Counted from the first letter of the stretch, positions 1-5,413 are shown. The stretch: DNA of 5,413 nt from Verrucomicrobiota bacterium (GCA_023447015.1 JAEXPG010000346.1:1-5413), one strand, 5' to 3'. Program-made: numbers and translations. Notes: generated from the letters alone by a model not told the origin.

Positions 1-805
1 CGGCGATGTGCTCGTCCATGTTCTTGGCGAACGCGGCCATGAGCTTCTCGAAGTAGGCCTTGCCGCCGACTTCGCGCATGTACGTGGTCGAGAAGTTGGA
101 GTGCATGCCGGAGCCGTTCCAGTCGAGCGAGGCGTTGAACGCGCCGAGGATCGGCTTGCAGCGCCATTCGACGTCGATCCCGTAGGTCTCGCAGAGACGG
201 GTCAGGATGTAGCGGGCGACCCACATCTGGTCGGCTGCGCTCTTGGAGCCCTTGCCGAAGATCTGGAATTCCCACTGGCCCTTGGCGACCTCGGCATTGA
301 TGCCTTCGAGGTTGATGCCGGCATCCAAGCAGATGTCGATGTGCTCCTCGACGATCTGGCGGGCGACGTCGCCGACATTGGAGTAGCCGACGCCGGTGTA
401 GTACGGACCCTGCGGGGCCGGATAGCCGCCCTCAGGGAAACCGAGGGGACGACCATCCTGATAGAAGAAGTATTCCTGCTCGAAGCCGAACCAAGTGCCC
501 GGATCATCCGGGATCGTGGCGCGGGAGTTGGACGGATGAGCCTCGCCGGTGTGGAGATAGGTCTCGCACATCACCAGGACGCCGTTCTTGCGGGTCGGGT
601 CGGCAAACACCGCCACGGGCTTGAGCACGATATCCGAGCTCTTGCCTTCGGCCTGCCGGGTCGAGCTGCCGTCGAAGCCCCAGAGCGGGAGATCTTCGAC
701 CTTCGGGAAGCTGTCGAACTCCTTGATCTGAGTCTTGCTGCGCAGGTTCGCCATCGGCGTGTAGCCGTCGAGCCAGATGTATTCCAGTTTGTACTTGGTG
801 GCCAT
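1..805 (-). CDS. glnII: Glutamine synthetase type II (GSII), N-terminal 268 residues, truncated by window edge
   Basis: This enzyme makes glutamine from glutamate, ammonia and ATP in the cytoplasm and is central to nitrogen assimilation. The minus-strand translation begins MATKYKLEYIWLDG, the usual GSII opening, which fixes the ATG at 805. The beta-grasp region carries WGFDGSST (42-49) followed by the conserved SSDIVLKP segment (56-63). The catalytic domain shows WFGFEQEYFF (105-114), with metal/substrate Glu residues, then PQGPYYTGVG (131-140), NAEVAKGQWEFQI (170-182) and NGSGMHSNFST (230-240). Family members are about 340-370 residues, so roughly the last 70-100 residues lie beyond position 1. 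No Shine-Dalgarno sequence is correctly spaced; the 40 bases before the ATG are G-poor and CA-rich. A strong sigma-54 promoter match lies upstream at 893-908, suggesting nitrogen-responsive control. It is GSII rather than the dodecameric GlnA type I, judging by the N-terminus and motif spelling. The family call is secure; the symbol follows rhizobial usage. Confidence 0.95.
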   Translation of the reverse strand, partial: MATKYKLEYIWLDGYTPMANLRSKTQIKEFDSFPKVEDLPLWGFDGSSTRQAEGKSSDIVLKPVAVFADPTRKNGVLVMCETYLHTGEAHPSNSRATIPDDPGTWFGFEQEYFFYQDGRPLGFPEGGYPAPQGPYYTGVGYSNVGDVARQIVEEHIDICLDAGINLEGINAEVAKGQWEFQIFGKGSKSAADQMWVARYILTRLCETYGIDVEWRCKPILGAFNASLDWNGSGMHSNFSTTYMREVGGKAYFEKLMAAFAKNMDEHIA

Positions 806-849
806 TTTGAGGTGTGCGGTGGTTGGAGTGAAAACTTGGTTTGGGACCC

Positions 850-869
850 CTCCTTCCTTGCGGACGGAG
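850..869 (-). promoter_or_regulatory. GNRA-capped hairpin in the predicted glutamine synthetase mRNA leader
   Basis: On the minus strand CTCCGTCC (869-862) pairs with GGAAGGAG (857-850) across the loop GCAA (861-858). This makes an 8-pair stem with one G-A mismatch, closed by a GNRA tetraloop. It would begin about 13 bases after the predicted sigma-54 start. The 3' arm lies within the purine run AAGGAAGGAGGGG (859-847), which resembles a strong Shine-Dalgarno sequence but ends 41 bases before the ATG and has no ATG, GTG or TTG at a suitable distance behind it. The hairpin could stabilise the 5' end or act as a control element. It has no U-run, so it is not an intrinsic terminator. Pairing is seen directly; function is inference. 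Confidence 0.4.
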
Positions 870-892
870 TTGTCTGAAAACGGGCCGTTCTG

Positions 893-908
893 AGCAACAC
901 ACATGCCA
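893..908 (-). promoter_or_regulatory. Sigma-54 (RpoN) -24/-12 promoter of the glutamine synthetase gene
   Basis: Read on the minus strand, 908 to 893 is TGGCATGTGTGTTGCT. Against the known sigma-54 consensus TGGCACG-N4-TTGCW it differs at one position (T for C at the sixth base). The invariant GG and GC are separated by exactly 10 bases, and the base before it is a pyrimidine, as usual. The start of transcription would fall near 882, giving a leader of about 77 bases before the ATG at 805. Sigma-54 with an enhancer-binding activator such as NtrC is the classic control of glutamine synthetase genes, including rhizobial glnII, so sequence and context agree. No clear NtrC box (TGCACC-N5-GGTGCA) was found upstream, so the activator is unknown. 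Confidence 0.8.
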
Positions 909-937
909 GTGAAAAGGAAAAACTCGGATTCTTTCAC
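909..937. repeat. Short inverted repeat GTGAAA-N17-TTTCAC next to the -24 element
   Basis: GTGAAA at 909-914 is mirrored by TTTCAC at 932-937, with an A-rich centre. Seen from the minus strand, one half-site directly abuts the sigma-54 -24 element (908-893). It could be an operator or activator half-site pair for either divergent unit. Six-base arms can arise by chance, so this is a weak call. Confidence 0.2.
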
Positions 938-948
938 GCTTCGCGGTT

Positions 949-977
949 TTGCCGCCTCAAAATCCGATGCTTGTAAC
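949..977 (+). promoter_or_regulatory. Candidate sigma-70-like promoter for the kinase-like/phosphatase pair
   Basis: TTGCCG (949-954) and TGTAAC (972-977) are separated by 17 bases, each matching 4 of 6 consensus positions. The surrounding sequence is more A/T-rich than the coding DNA nearby. Transcription would begin near 984, leaving about 27 bases before the ATG at 1011. It supports the 1011 start over the in-frame ATG at 903, which would lie upstream of this promoter. Confidence 0.35.
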
Positions 978-1010
978 CCTCGCCTCTCCGGCCGACCCTC
1001 ACGGCGTCGC

Positions 1011-1442
1011 ATGGAGCAAGTAAAAGACACCGCCCGCGCCCTCGTCCGCATCGGCTTCGACGGTCGCGTGCACAAGACCTTCCGCGGCCACCTCGCCCGC
1101 GAGCGCTTCGAGAACGAAGTCCGGGTGCTCCGCCACCTCGCCGAGCGCGGTTGCGACTTCGTGCCCAAGCTCATCGAGCACGTCCCCGCCGAGCTCAAGA
1201 TCGTCACCTCCAACTGCGGCCAGCGCGTCGACCACCTCAACCCCGACCGCATGCGCGAGATCTACGACTCCCTCCTCGCCTTCGGGGTGCGCCACCAGGA
1301 TGCGGTGCTGCGCAACATCACCTACGACCGCCGCGAAGGCCGCTTCTGCGTGATCGACTTCGAATTCGCCCAACTCCTCCACGCGCCCGAACTCTCGCCG
1401 CCACCGCCGCCGCCCGACGCCCCGCGTGACCCCAACTACTGA
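1011..1442 (+). CDS. Small protein-kinase-like protein (143 aa), paired with PP2C phosphatase
   Basis: Probable phosphotransferase of the protein-kinase fold; substrate unknown. Visible motifs, in order: a short beta-hairpin with VHKT (K22 as the candidate ATP-binding lysine), a helix with FENEVRVLRHL (E36 as its salt-bridge partner), a hinge-like stretch KIVTSNCG (63-70), the catalytic-loop pattern H-x-D-x4-N in HQDAVLRN (95-102), and VIDFEFA (114-120), a DFE in place of DFG. The protein then ends in a proline-rich tail (six prolines at 130-135), so the substrate-binding lower C-lobe of ordinary Ser/Thr kinases is missing. It is shorter even than Bud32 or RIO kinases (about 200 residues or more). 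The reading frame stays open back to an ATG at 903, but that codon sits inside the opposing sigma-54 promoter and its 36 extra residues look non-conserved, so M37 at 1011 is preferred. No Shine-Dalgarno is visible. The stop is 28 bases before the phosphatase ATG, which suggests an operon. It could instead be an aminoglycoside- or Kdo-kinase-like small-molecule kinase, or a pseudokinase. Confidence 0.7.
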   Translation: MEQVKDTARALVRIGFDGRVHKTFRGHLARERFENEVRVLRHLAERGCDFVPKLIEHVPAELKIVTSNCGQRVDHLNPDRMREIYDSLLAFGVRHQDAVLRNITYDRREGRFCVIDFEFAQLLHAPELSPPPPPPDAPRDPNY

Positions 1443-1470
1443 TCCGCGCCCACGCCATCCCGACTCCGCC

Positions 1471-2328
1471 ATGGGCCCCTCCCACAGCGCCACCGACTCC
1501 GACCAGCTCTCCGTCCACTGGTCCGGCATCACCGATCGCGGCCGCATCCGCAAAAACAACGAGGACGCCTTCCTCGCCCTCGCCATCGATGGCCATGGCG
1601 TGCACCACCTCGGCAAGATCGGCGAATCAACCCTCGCCCGCTCGGATTTCATCTTCGCCGTCAGCGACGGCATGGGCGGCGCCAACGCCGGCGAGTTCGC
1701 CAGCCGCATCGCCGTCGATCGCATCACCCGGTTGATGGCGCGCACCTTCCGCACCTCCGCCCAAGGTCTCAACGCCGGCTTCTCCGACATCCTCGGTGAG
1801 CTGTTCTCCCAGATCCACTCCGACCTGCTCCGTCTGGGCTACAGCTACGAGGAGTGCGCCGGCATGGGGGCGACGCTCAGCCTGGGCTGGCTGACCCCGG
1901 GCTGGCTCTATTTTGCGCACGTCGGCGACAGCCGGATCTATTACCTGCCGGCCACCGGCGGCCTCACCCAGGTCACGCACGACCACACCCACGTCGGCTG
2001 GCAGCGCCGCACCGGCAAGATCAACGAGCGCGAGGCCCGCAACCACCCCAGCCGCGTCTCGCTCCAGCAGGCCCTCGGCGCCGGTTACCAGATCATGGAT
2101 CCGCACATCGGTGCGGTCGCCGTGCAGCCCGGCGACCGTTTTCTCTTCTGTACCGACGGTCTGGTCGACGGACTCTGGGACCGCCGCATCGAGGAGGCCA
2201 TCCGCGAACCCGACCCCGCCCGCCTCCACGAACCTCCCGCCAAACGGCTTGTCGAGGATGCCAAGGAGTCTTCCCGCGACAACATCACCGCCATCGTCGT
2301 CGAGTTGCGCCCGCCCACTCCGGCCTGA
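1471..2328 (+). CDS. PP2C-family serine/threonine protein phosphatase
   Basis: Cytoplasmic metal-dependent phosphatase that removes phosphate from Ser/Thr residues; no membrane segment or signal peptide is seen. The 285-residue protein is a single PP2C domain with the standard motifs: ITDRGRIRKNNED (20-32), VSDGMGG (64-70), a GATLSLGWL strand (133-141), HVGDSR (150-155), LTQVTHDH (165-172), CTDG (227-230) and SRDN (268-271). D32, D66, D229 and D270 are the expected metal ligands, so it should be active. Residues 37-59 (containing DGHGVHHLGKIG) look longer than in short bacterial PP2Cs such as Stp1, and may be an insert near the active site. The ATG at 1471 is chosen; a GTG in the same frame at 1426 would overlap the preceding gene by 17 bases and add 15 weak residues. 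It follows the kinase-like gene closely and probably acts on the same phosphorylated targets, though this is inference from position. No Shine-Dalgarno is seen. Confidence 0.93.
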   Translation: MGPSHSATDSDQLSVHWSGITDRGRIRKNNEDAFLALAIDGHGVHHLGKIGESTLARSDFIFAVSDGMGGANAGEFASRIAVDRITRLMARTFRTSAQGLNAGFSDILGELFSQIHSDLLRLGYSYEECAGMGATLSLGWLTPGWLYFAHVGDSRIYYLPATGGLTQVTHDHTHVGWQRRTGKINEREARNHPSRVSLQQALGAGYQIMDPHIGAVAVQPGDRFLFCTDGLVDGLWDRRIEEAIREPDPARLHEPPAKRLVEDAKESSRDNITAIVVELRPPTPA

Positions 2329-2507
2329 CGCCCGCAGTCCGACCGCCACGGTCGCGCGCGACGGCAACGATCCGCCCCCGCCGCCGCCGCACGGCGTCCC
2401 CCCACGACCGCCAGAGGGCCTGTCCCCGCCCGGCCCGGCCAAACCGGCAACACGTCGCAACCGCCGCGCAGGAACGAGTCCGTACCGCCGCTGTCGCGAC
2501 CCGGTGA
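2329..2507. other. Noncoding gap between phosphatase and glycosyltransferase genes
   Basis: This 179-base stretch is extremely G+C-rich with CCG-repeat patches and no convincing gene. A perfect 12-base palindrome, GTCGCGCGCGAC, sits at 2351-2362, but it has no T-run behind it and may be compositional. No intrinsic terminator is visible, so read-through from the phosphatase gene or Rho-dependent ending are both possible. Confidence 0.5.
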
Positions 2508-4178
2508 ATGATCTTGCGTTTCCCCCTCCGGGCTAAGGCTATTTTCCCTTCTCCCGTGCCGAATTTCACCCGACCGAATCTCAAGCATCCCGACCGCTTC
2601 CGCTGGCTGTTCCTGTTGGTCGCCGCCGTCGTGCTTTTCGTCGGAGTCTCCACTTTTCACATCCCGGGCAAGGGGTTCTCCGCGCTGCTCACCTTCGGCG
2701 AACGCCATTCCGCGCGCTACCTCGCCGAGGTCGACCGCAAGACCGTCTTCATCATGCCGGAGTCGGACGGTTACGACTCCCAGTGGTACGCGCAGCTCGC
2801 GGTGGAGCCGAACCTCAAGGACCCGCGGCTCGACCCCGCCATCGACAACCTCCCCTACCGCGCCCGCCGCGTCCTGTTCTGCTGGACGGCCTGGGCGCTC
2901 GGGCTCGGCCAGCCGCGCTGGACGCTCGAGGCCTTCGCGTTGCAGAACCTGCTCTGCTGGCTGCTCCTCGGCGCGCTTCTCCTGCGCTGGCTGCCGCCGC
3001 ACAACTGGGACAACGTCGCGCGCTGGACCGCCGTCATGCTCTCCTTCGGTCTGGTCTTCAGCATCCGCGGCGCGCTCGTCGACGGCCCCGGCCTGCTCCT
3101 GATCGCCTGCGGTGTCGCGCTGGCGGAGAAGGGCCGCCCGTGGCTCGCCGCGCTCCTCCTCGGCCTGACCGGTCTGGGCAAGGAAACCTGCATCCTCTCC
3201 GGCGTCGCGCTGGCACAGCCGCCCACCAACACCGTCCGCGACTGGGCCAAGGTCGCCCTGCGCGGCCTGCTCGTCGTCGCGCCCCTCGCGCTCTGGACGG
3301 CCTACCTCATCCACCTCTTCGGCCACGGCGGGACCAACACCGGCTCCGAGAACTTCAACCTCCCCTTCGTCGACTTCTGGCGCAAGATCCGGACGATCGT
3401 CGCCGACTGGCGCGAGGGCACGCACGACCCGGCGTACCTTGCCGGCGACATCTTCACGGTGGTCTCCCTCGCCGCCCAGTTCCTCTTCTTCGCCCTGCGG
3501 CCGCGCTGGCGCGAGACGTGGTGGCGGATCGGCGCCGTCTACGCCCTGTTGATGATGTGCCTCGGCCACTCCGTGTGGGACGGCTACCCCAGCGCCGCCG
3601 CCCGCGTGCTGCTGCCGATGCTGCTCGCCTTCAACCTCGCCGTGCCGCGGGGCCGCCGCTGGTGGATCGTCCTGCTGCTCGGCAACCTCACCTTCTTCAG
3701 CACGCCCAACTTCCTCAGCCAGCCCGTCGGCATCGAGCCGCCGATCGTCGAGGGCCCCGCCTCCCTCTGCGGCAACCAGGACGAGGCCGCCAACCTGACC
3801 GTCGAGCTCGCCGGCCCCTGGTATCGGGCCGAGCGCTCCATGCGCGACAACTGGCGGTGGACCCACGGCACCGTCGAGATCGTCGTGCGCAACCCGCACC
3901 CGGACGCCGTCGCCGCCACGCTCGCCTTCGGGCTCAACAGCCGCACGCCCCGCGCCGTCCAGGTCAGCATGGCCGGCGCCGAGCGCTGGAGCGGCACCGT
4001 GGTCGAACGCCGCCAGGAGGTCGTGCTCGACGACCTCCGCCTCGCCCCCGGCGAGACCCGGATCCGCCTCGCCACCGACCGTCCGTCCGAAGTTTTCACC
4101 GACAGTCCCGACCGCCGCTCGCTCGCCTTCCGCGTGCTCGACCTGAAGCTGCGCGTGCGCCGCCCCGCCCAACCCTGA
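2508..4178 (+). CDS. Polytopic membrane glycosyltransferase-like protein (GT-C type) with C-terminal beta-rich domain
   Basis: Likely transfers a sugar from a polyprenyl-phosphate donor on the outer face of the cytoplasmic membrane, as GT-C enzymes do; acceptor unknown. Of 556 residues, about 33-397 carry roughly nine hydrophobic segments (for example 33-50, 142-161, 195-223, 249-271, 313-330, 364-379, 384-397). After the first segment comes ESDGYDSQWYAQLA (85-98), then YRARRVL (117-123). This acidic first loop with a following Arg-rich stretch is typical of GT-C mannosyltransferase-like membrane proteins; GLGKET (222-227) matches the L-T-R-E-T-like motif often seen in them. Residues about 405-556 form a soluble beta-rich domain with PWYRAE (437-442) and NWRW (448-451), resembling accessory sandwich domains on envelope glycan enzymes. 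The ATG at 2508 is the longest start; GTG at 2556 (V17) is a serious alternative, giving a shorter basic N-terminus before the first membrane segment. The next gene begins 5 bases after the stop. The exact family is not recognised; the GT-C call is moderately secure. Confidence 0.75.
   Translation: MILRFPLRAKAIFPSPVPNFTRPNLKHPDRFRWLFLLVAAVVLFVGVSTFHIPGKGFSALLTFGERHSARYLAEVDRKTVFIMPESDGYDSQWYAQLAVEPNLKDPRLDPAIDNLPYRARRVLFCWTAWALGLGQPRWTLEAFALQNLLCWLLLGALLLRWLPPHNWDNVARWTAVMLSFGLVFSIRGALVDGPGLLLIACGVALAEKGRPWLAALLLGLTGLGKETCILSGVALAQPPTNTVRDWAKVALRGLLVVAPLALWTAYLIHLFGHGGTNTGSENFNLPFVDFWRKIRTIVADWREGTHDPAYLAGDIFTVVSLAAQFLFFALRPRWRETWWRIGAVYALLMMCLGHSVWDGYPSAAARVLLPMLLAFNLAVPRGRRWWIVLLLGNLTFFSTPNFLSQPVGIEPPIVEGPASLCGNQDEAANLTVELAGPWYRAERSMRDNWRWTHGTVEIVVRNPHPDAVAATLAFGLNSRTPRAVQVSMAGAERWSGTVVERRQEVVLDDLRLAPGETRIRLATDRPSEVFTDSPDRRSLAFRVLDLKLRVRRPAQP
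2514..2545 (+). promoter_or_regulatory. Possible promoter at the 5' end of the membrane glycosyltransferase gene
   Basis: TTGCGT (2514-2519) resembles a -35 box and TATTTT (2540-2545) a -10 box, in the only A/T-richer patch of the area. The 20-base spacing is longer than ideal. It lies inside the longest version of the following reading frame. If real, transcription would begin close to the in-frame GTG at 2556, giving a leaderless or nearly leaderless mRNA and a protein starting at that GTG. Confidence 0.25.
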
Positions 4179-4183
4179 GCCGC

Positions 4184-5356
4184 ATGCTGCTGCTCGACCT
4201 CACCCACACCAGCCACACCCCGGCCAACACCGGCATCCAACGCCTCGCGCGCAGCCTGTTCGCCGCGCTCGAGCGACGCACCGCGGTCGCGCCCGTCTGC
4301 CTCGATCCGTTCGCCAACGCCTGGCGTCCCCTCGACGAGCTGGAGCTCGCACTTGCCCGCGGCGCCATGCCCGTCGGCGGGCACCGCGGCTCCCGCTGGA
4401 CGCTCGGGCAGAAGCTCCGCGGCTGGTCCGGCCGCCTGCGCCGCCGCACCCCGCAGCCACCGCCGGCCACGGGCTTCGTCTGCCCCGAGCTGTTCTCCCC
4501 GGCCGTCGCCGCCCGCCTGCCCGAGATCTTCGCCCGCGTCGACGGTCCGCGCGTCGCATTCTTCTTCGACGCCATCCCGCTCACCCACCCCGAGCACACG
4601 CCGGCCAAGACCGTCGCCCGTTTCCCGGGCTTCATGCAGGAGCTGCTGCAGTTCGACGGCATCGCCGCGATCTCGCAGACCACCGCCGACTACCTCACCG
4701 GCTACTGGCGCTGGCTCGGCGTGAACCGCACCCCCGCCGTGACCGTCGCCCCGCTGGGCGTCGACCTGCCCGCCGCCTCCTCGTCGATGATGACCGCGCC
4801 GGCCTCGCTGCCGCAGGTTCTCTGCGTCAGCTCGATCGAGGGCCGCAAGAACCACCTCGCGTTGCTCGGCGCCGCCAAGGCGCTCTGGACCGAGGGCCTG
4901 CGCTTCGAGCTGCGTCTCGTCGGGCTCCCCCGCCCCGAGACGGCCGCCGCCGCCCTCTCGGAGATCCGGCGCCTGCAGGCCGCCGGCCGGCCGCTGCGCT
5001 TCGACGGCGTGCTCGACGAGCCCGCGCTCGAGGAAGCCTGGCGCGCCTGCACCTTCTCCATCTATCCGTCGGTCATCGAGGGGTTCGGTCTTCCCGTCAT
5101 CGAGAGCCTCGCCCGCGGCAAGCCCTGCATCTGCGCCGGTTCCGGCGCCACCGGGGAGCTCGTCCCCGGCGGCGGTTGCCTCGGGGTCCATCCGGCGGAG
5201 GCGAACGGCTTCGCCGCCGCGCTGCGCCGGCTGCTCACCGAGCCGGCCACGCTCGACCGGCTCTCCGCGGAGGCGCGCCACCGGTCCCCGCCCACCTGGG
5301 ACGCCTGCGCCGCGCACCTGCTTGAGTGGATGGGCGGACTCCGGCCCGGACGTTGA
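4184..5356 (+). CDS. Glycosyltransferase family 4-type (GT-B fold) protein
   Basis: Cytoplasmic or membrane-associated retaining glycosyltransferase that moves a sugar from a nucleotide-sugar to a growing glycan. The 390-residue length is normal for the family. The N-terminal domain has NTGIQRLARSL (15-25), the Gly-containing start of the acceptor-side fold, then FFFDAIPLTHPE (125-136) and AAISQTTADYL (160-170). The C-terminal donor domain has VLCVSSIEGRKNHLALL (212-228), with the conserved R-K-N, and SVIEGFGLPVIESLARGKP (296-314), which holds the E-x7-E pair E299/E307 that binds the nucleotide-sugar. The frame is open far upstream, but that part reads antisense-like Arg/Pro-rich residues; the ATG at 4184, giving MLLLDLTHTSH, is the real start. 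Only five bases separate it from the preceding membrane glycosyltransferase, so the two are almost certainly co-transcribed and work on one surface glycan. Residues 82-95 are a basic, proline-rich linker that could touch the membrane. Sugar specificity cannot be read from sequence. Confidence 0.93.
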   Translation: MLLLDLTHTSHTPANTGIQRLARSLFAALERRTAVAPVCLDPFANAWRPLDELELALARGAMPVGGHRGSRWTLGQKLRGWSGRLRRRTPQPPPATGFVCPELFSPAVAARLPEIFARVDGPRVAFFFDAIPLTHPEHTPAKTVARFPGFMQELLQFDGIAAISQTTADYLTGYWRWLGVNRTPAVTVAPLGVDLPAASSSMMTAPASLPQVLCVSSIEGRKNHLALLGAAKALWTEGLRFELRLVGLPRPETAAAALSEIRRLQAAGRPLRFDGVLDEPALEEAWRACTFSIYPSVIEGFGLPVIESLARGKPCICAGSGATGELVPGGGCLGVHPAEANGFAAALRRLLTEPATLDRLSAEARHRSPPTWDACAAHLLEWMGGLRPGR

Positions 5357-5400
5357 CCGTCCCCGCCGGCAGCCCCACGCAGGCTTCACAGCGGCAGCCG

Positions 5401-5411
5401 CCCCCCCCCCC
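5401..5411. repeat. Run of 11 cytosines at the end of the window
   Basis: Eleven consecutive C follow the short tail after the glycosyltransferase stop, two bases from the window end. Such tracts can slip during replication, but at a sequence end they are also a common assembly or sequencing fault. No gene or promoter is visible around it. Confidence 0.6.
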
Positions 5412-5413
5412 AA

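Noticed and set aside
847..859. Purine run AAGGAAGGAGGGG as the ribosome binding site of glutamine synthetase or of a leader peptide
   Set aside because: It ends 41 bases before the ATG and no start codon lies 5-12 bases downstream of it.
8..877. Plus-strand open frame opposite glutamine synthetase
   Set aside because: The minus strand encodes unmistakable GSII motifs over the whole stretch; this frame is its mirror.
504..902. Minus-strand frame of 132 codons covering the synthetase leader
   Set aside because: Overlaps the synthetase coding sequence in another frame, begins upstream of the predicted transcript start, and shows no domain.
980..1060. NtrC enhancer box upstream of the sigma-54 promoter
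   Set aside because: No TGCACC-N5-GGTGCA-like dyad could be found at the expected distance, so no site is claimed.
2351..2362. Perfect palindrome GTCGCGCGCGAC as operator or terminator
   Set aside because: Short, made only of alternating C and G apart from the ends, no T-run follows, and chance occurrence is likely in this composition.
2085..4172. Long minus-strand open frame (695 codons) opposite the phosphatase and membrane glycosyltransferase genes
   Set aside because: Its translation is low-complexity Glu/Gly/Ala/Arg-rich without motifs, it spans two real genes and the gap between them, and such frames are expected opposite high-G+C coding DNA.
2783..4183. Upstream extension of the GT4 reading frame through the membrane protein gene
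   Set aside because: The translation is Arg/Pro/Ala-rich shadow sequence; GT4 homology begins at the ATG at 4184.
3584..5413. Long minus-strand open frame (609 codons) opposite the GT4 gene
   Set aside because: Composition is typical of an antisense shadow, it has no recognisable domain, and the plus strand there carries clear glycosyltransferase motifs.

Overview
The window is a G+C-rich bacterial segment with five protein genes: one partial gene on the minus strand and four complete genes on the plus strand. The GSII-type (eukaryote-like) glutamine synthetase, the very high G+C, and five starts without a properly spaced Shine-Dalgarno sequence fit a Verrucomicrobiota member, perhaps Opitutaceae. 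That placement is inference from gene type and style; no marker gene here proves it.

Layout. (1) 1-805, minus: the first 268 residues of a GSII glutamine synthetase, cut by the window edge. (2) 806-1010: a divergent control region. On the minus strand it holds a near-consensus sigma-54 promoter (-24/-12) for the synthetase, and in the predicted leader a GNRA-capped hairpin that buries a purine-rich SD-like run. On the plus strand it holds a weaker sigma-70-like promoter for the next genes. (3) 1011-2328, plus: a 143-residue protein with a minimal set of protein-kinase-fold motifs, then a PP2C-type Ser/Thr phosphatase with every usual metal-site motif. The two look like a co-transcribed kinase-like/phosphatase pair. 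(4) 2329-2507: a noncoding gap with no clear terminator. (5) 2508-5356, plus: a polytopic GT-C-like membrane glycosyltransferase with a C-terminal beta-rich domain, followed 5 bases later by a cytosolic GT4-type glycosyltransferase. These two probably belong to a surface polysaccharide or glycopolymer operon. (6) 5357-5413: a short tail ending in 11 consecutive C.

The window therefore joins nitrogen assimilation, a phospho-signalling pair and envelope glycan synthesis. Only the divergent arrangement links the first two, and nothing in the sequence ties the glycosyltransferases to the phosphatase pair functionally. The items most worth pursuing are the sigma-54 promoter and leader hairpin of the synthetase gene, and the very small kinase-like protein paired with a PP2C phosphatase. 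No tRNA, rRNA, CRISPR array, insertion sequence or integrase was seen.
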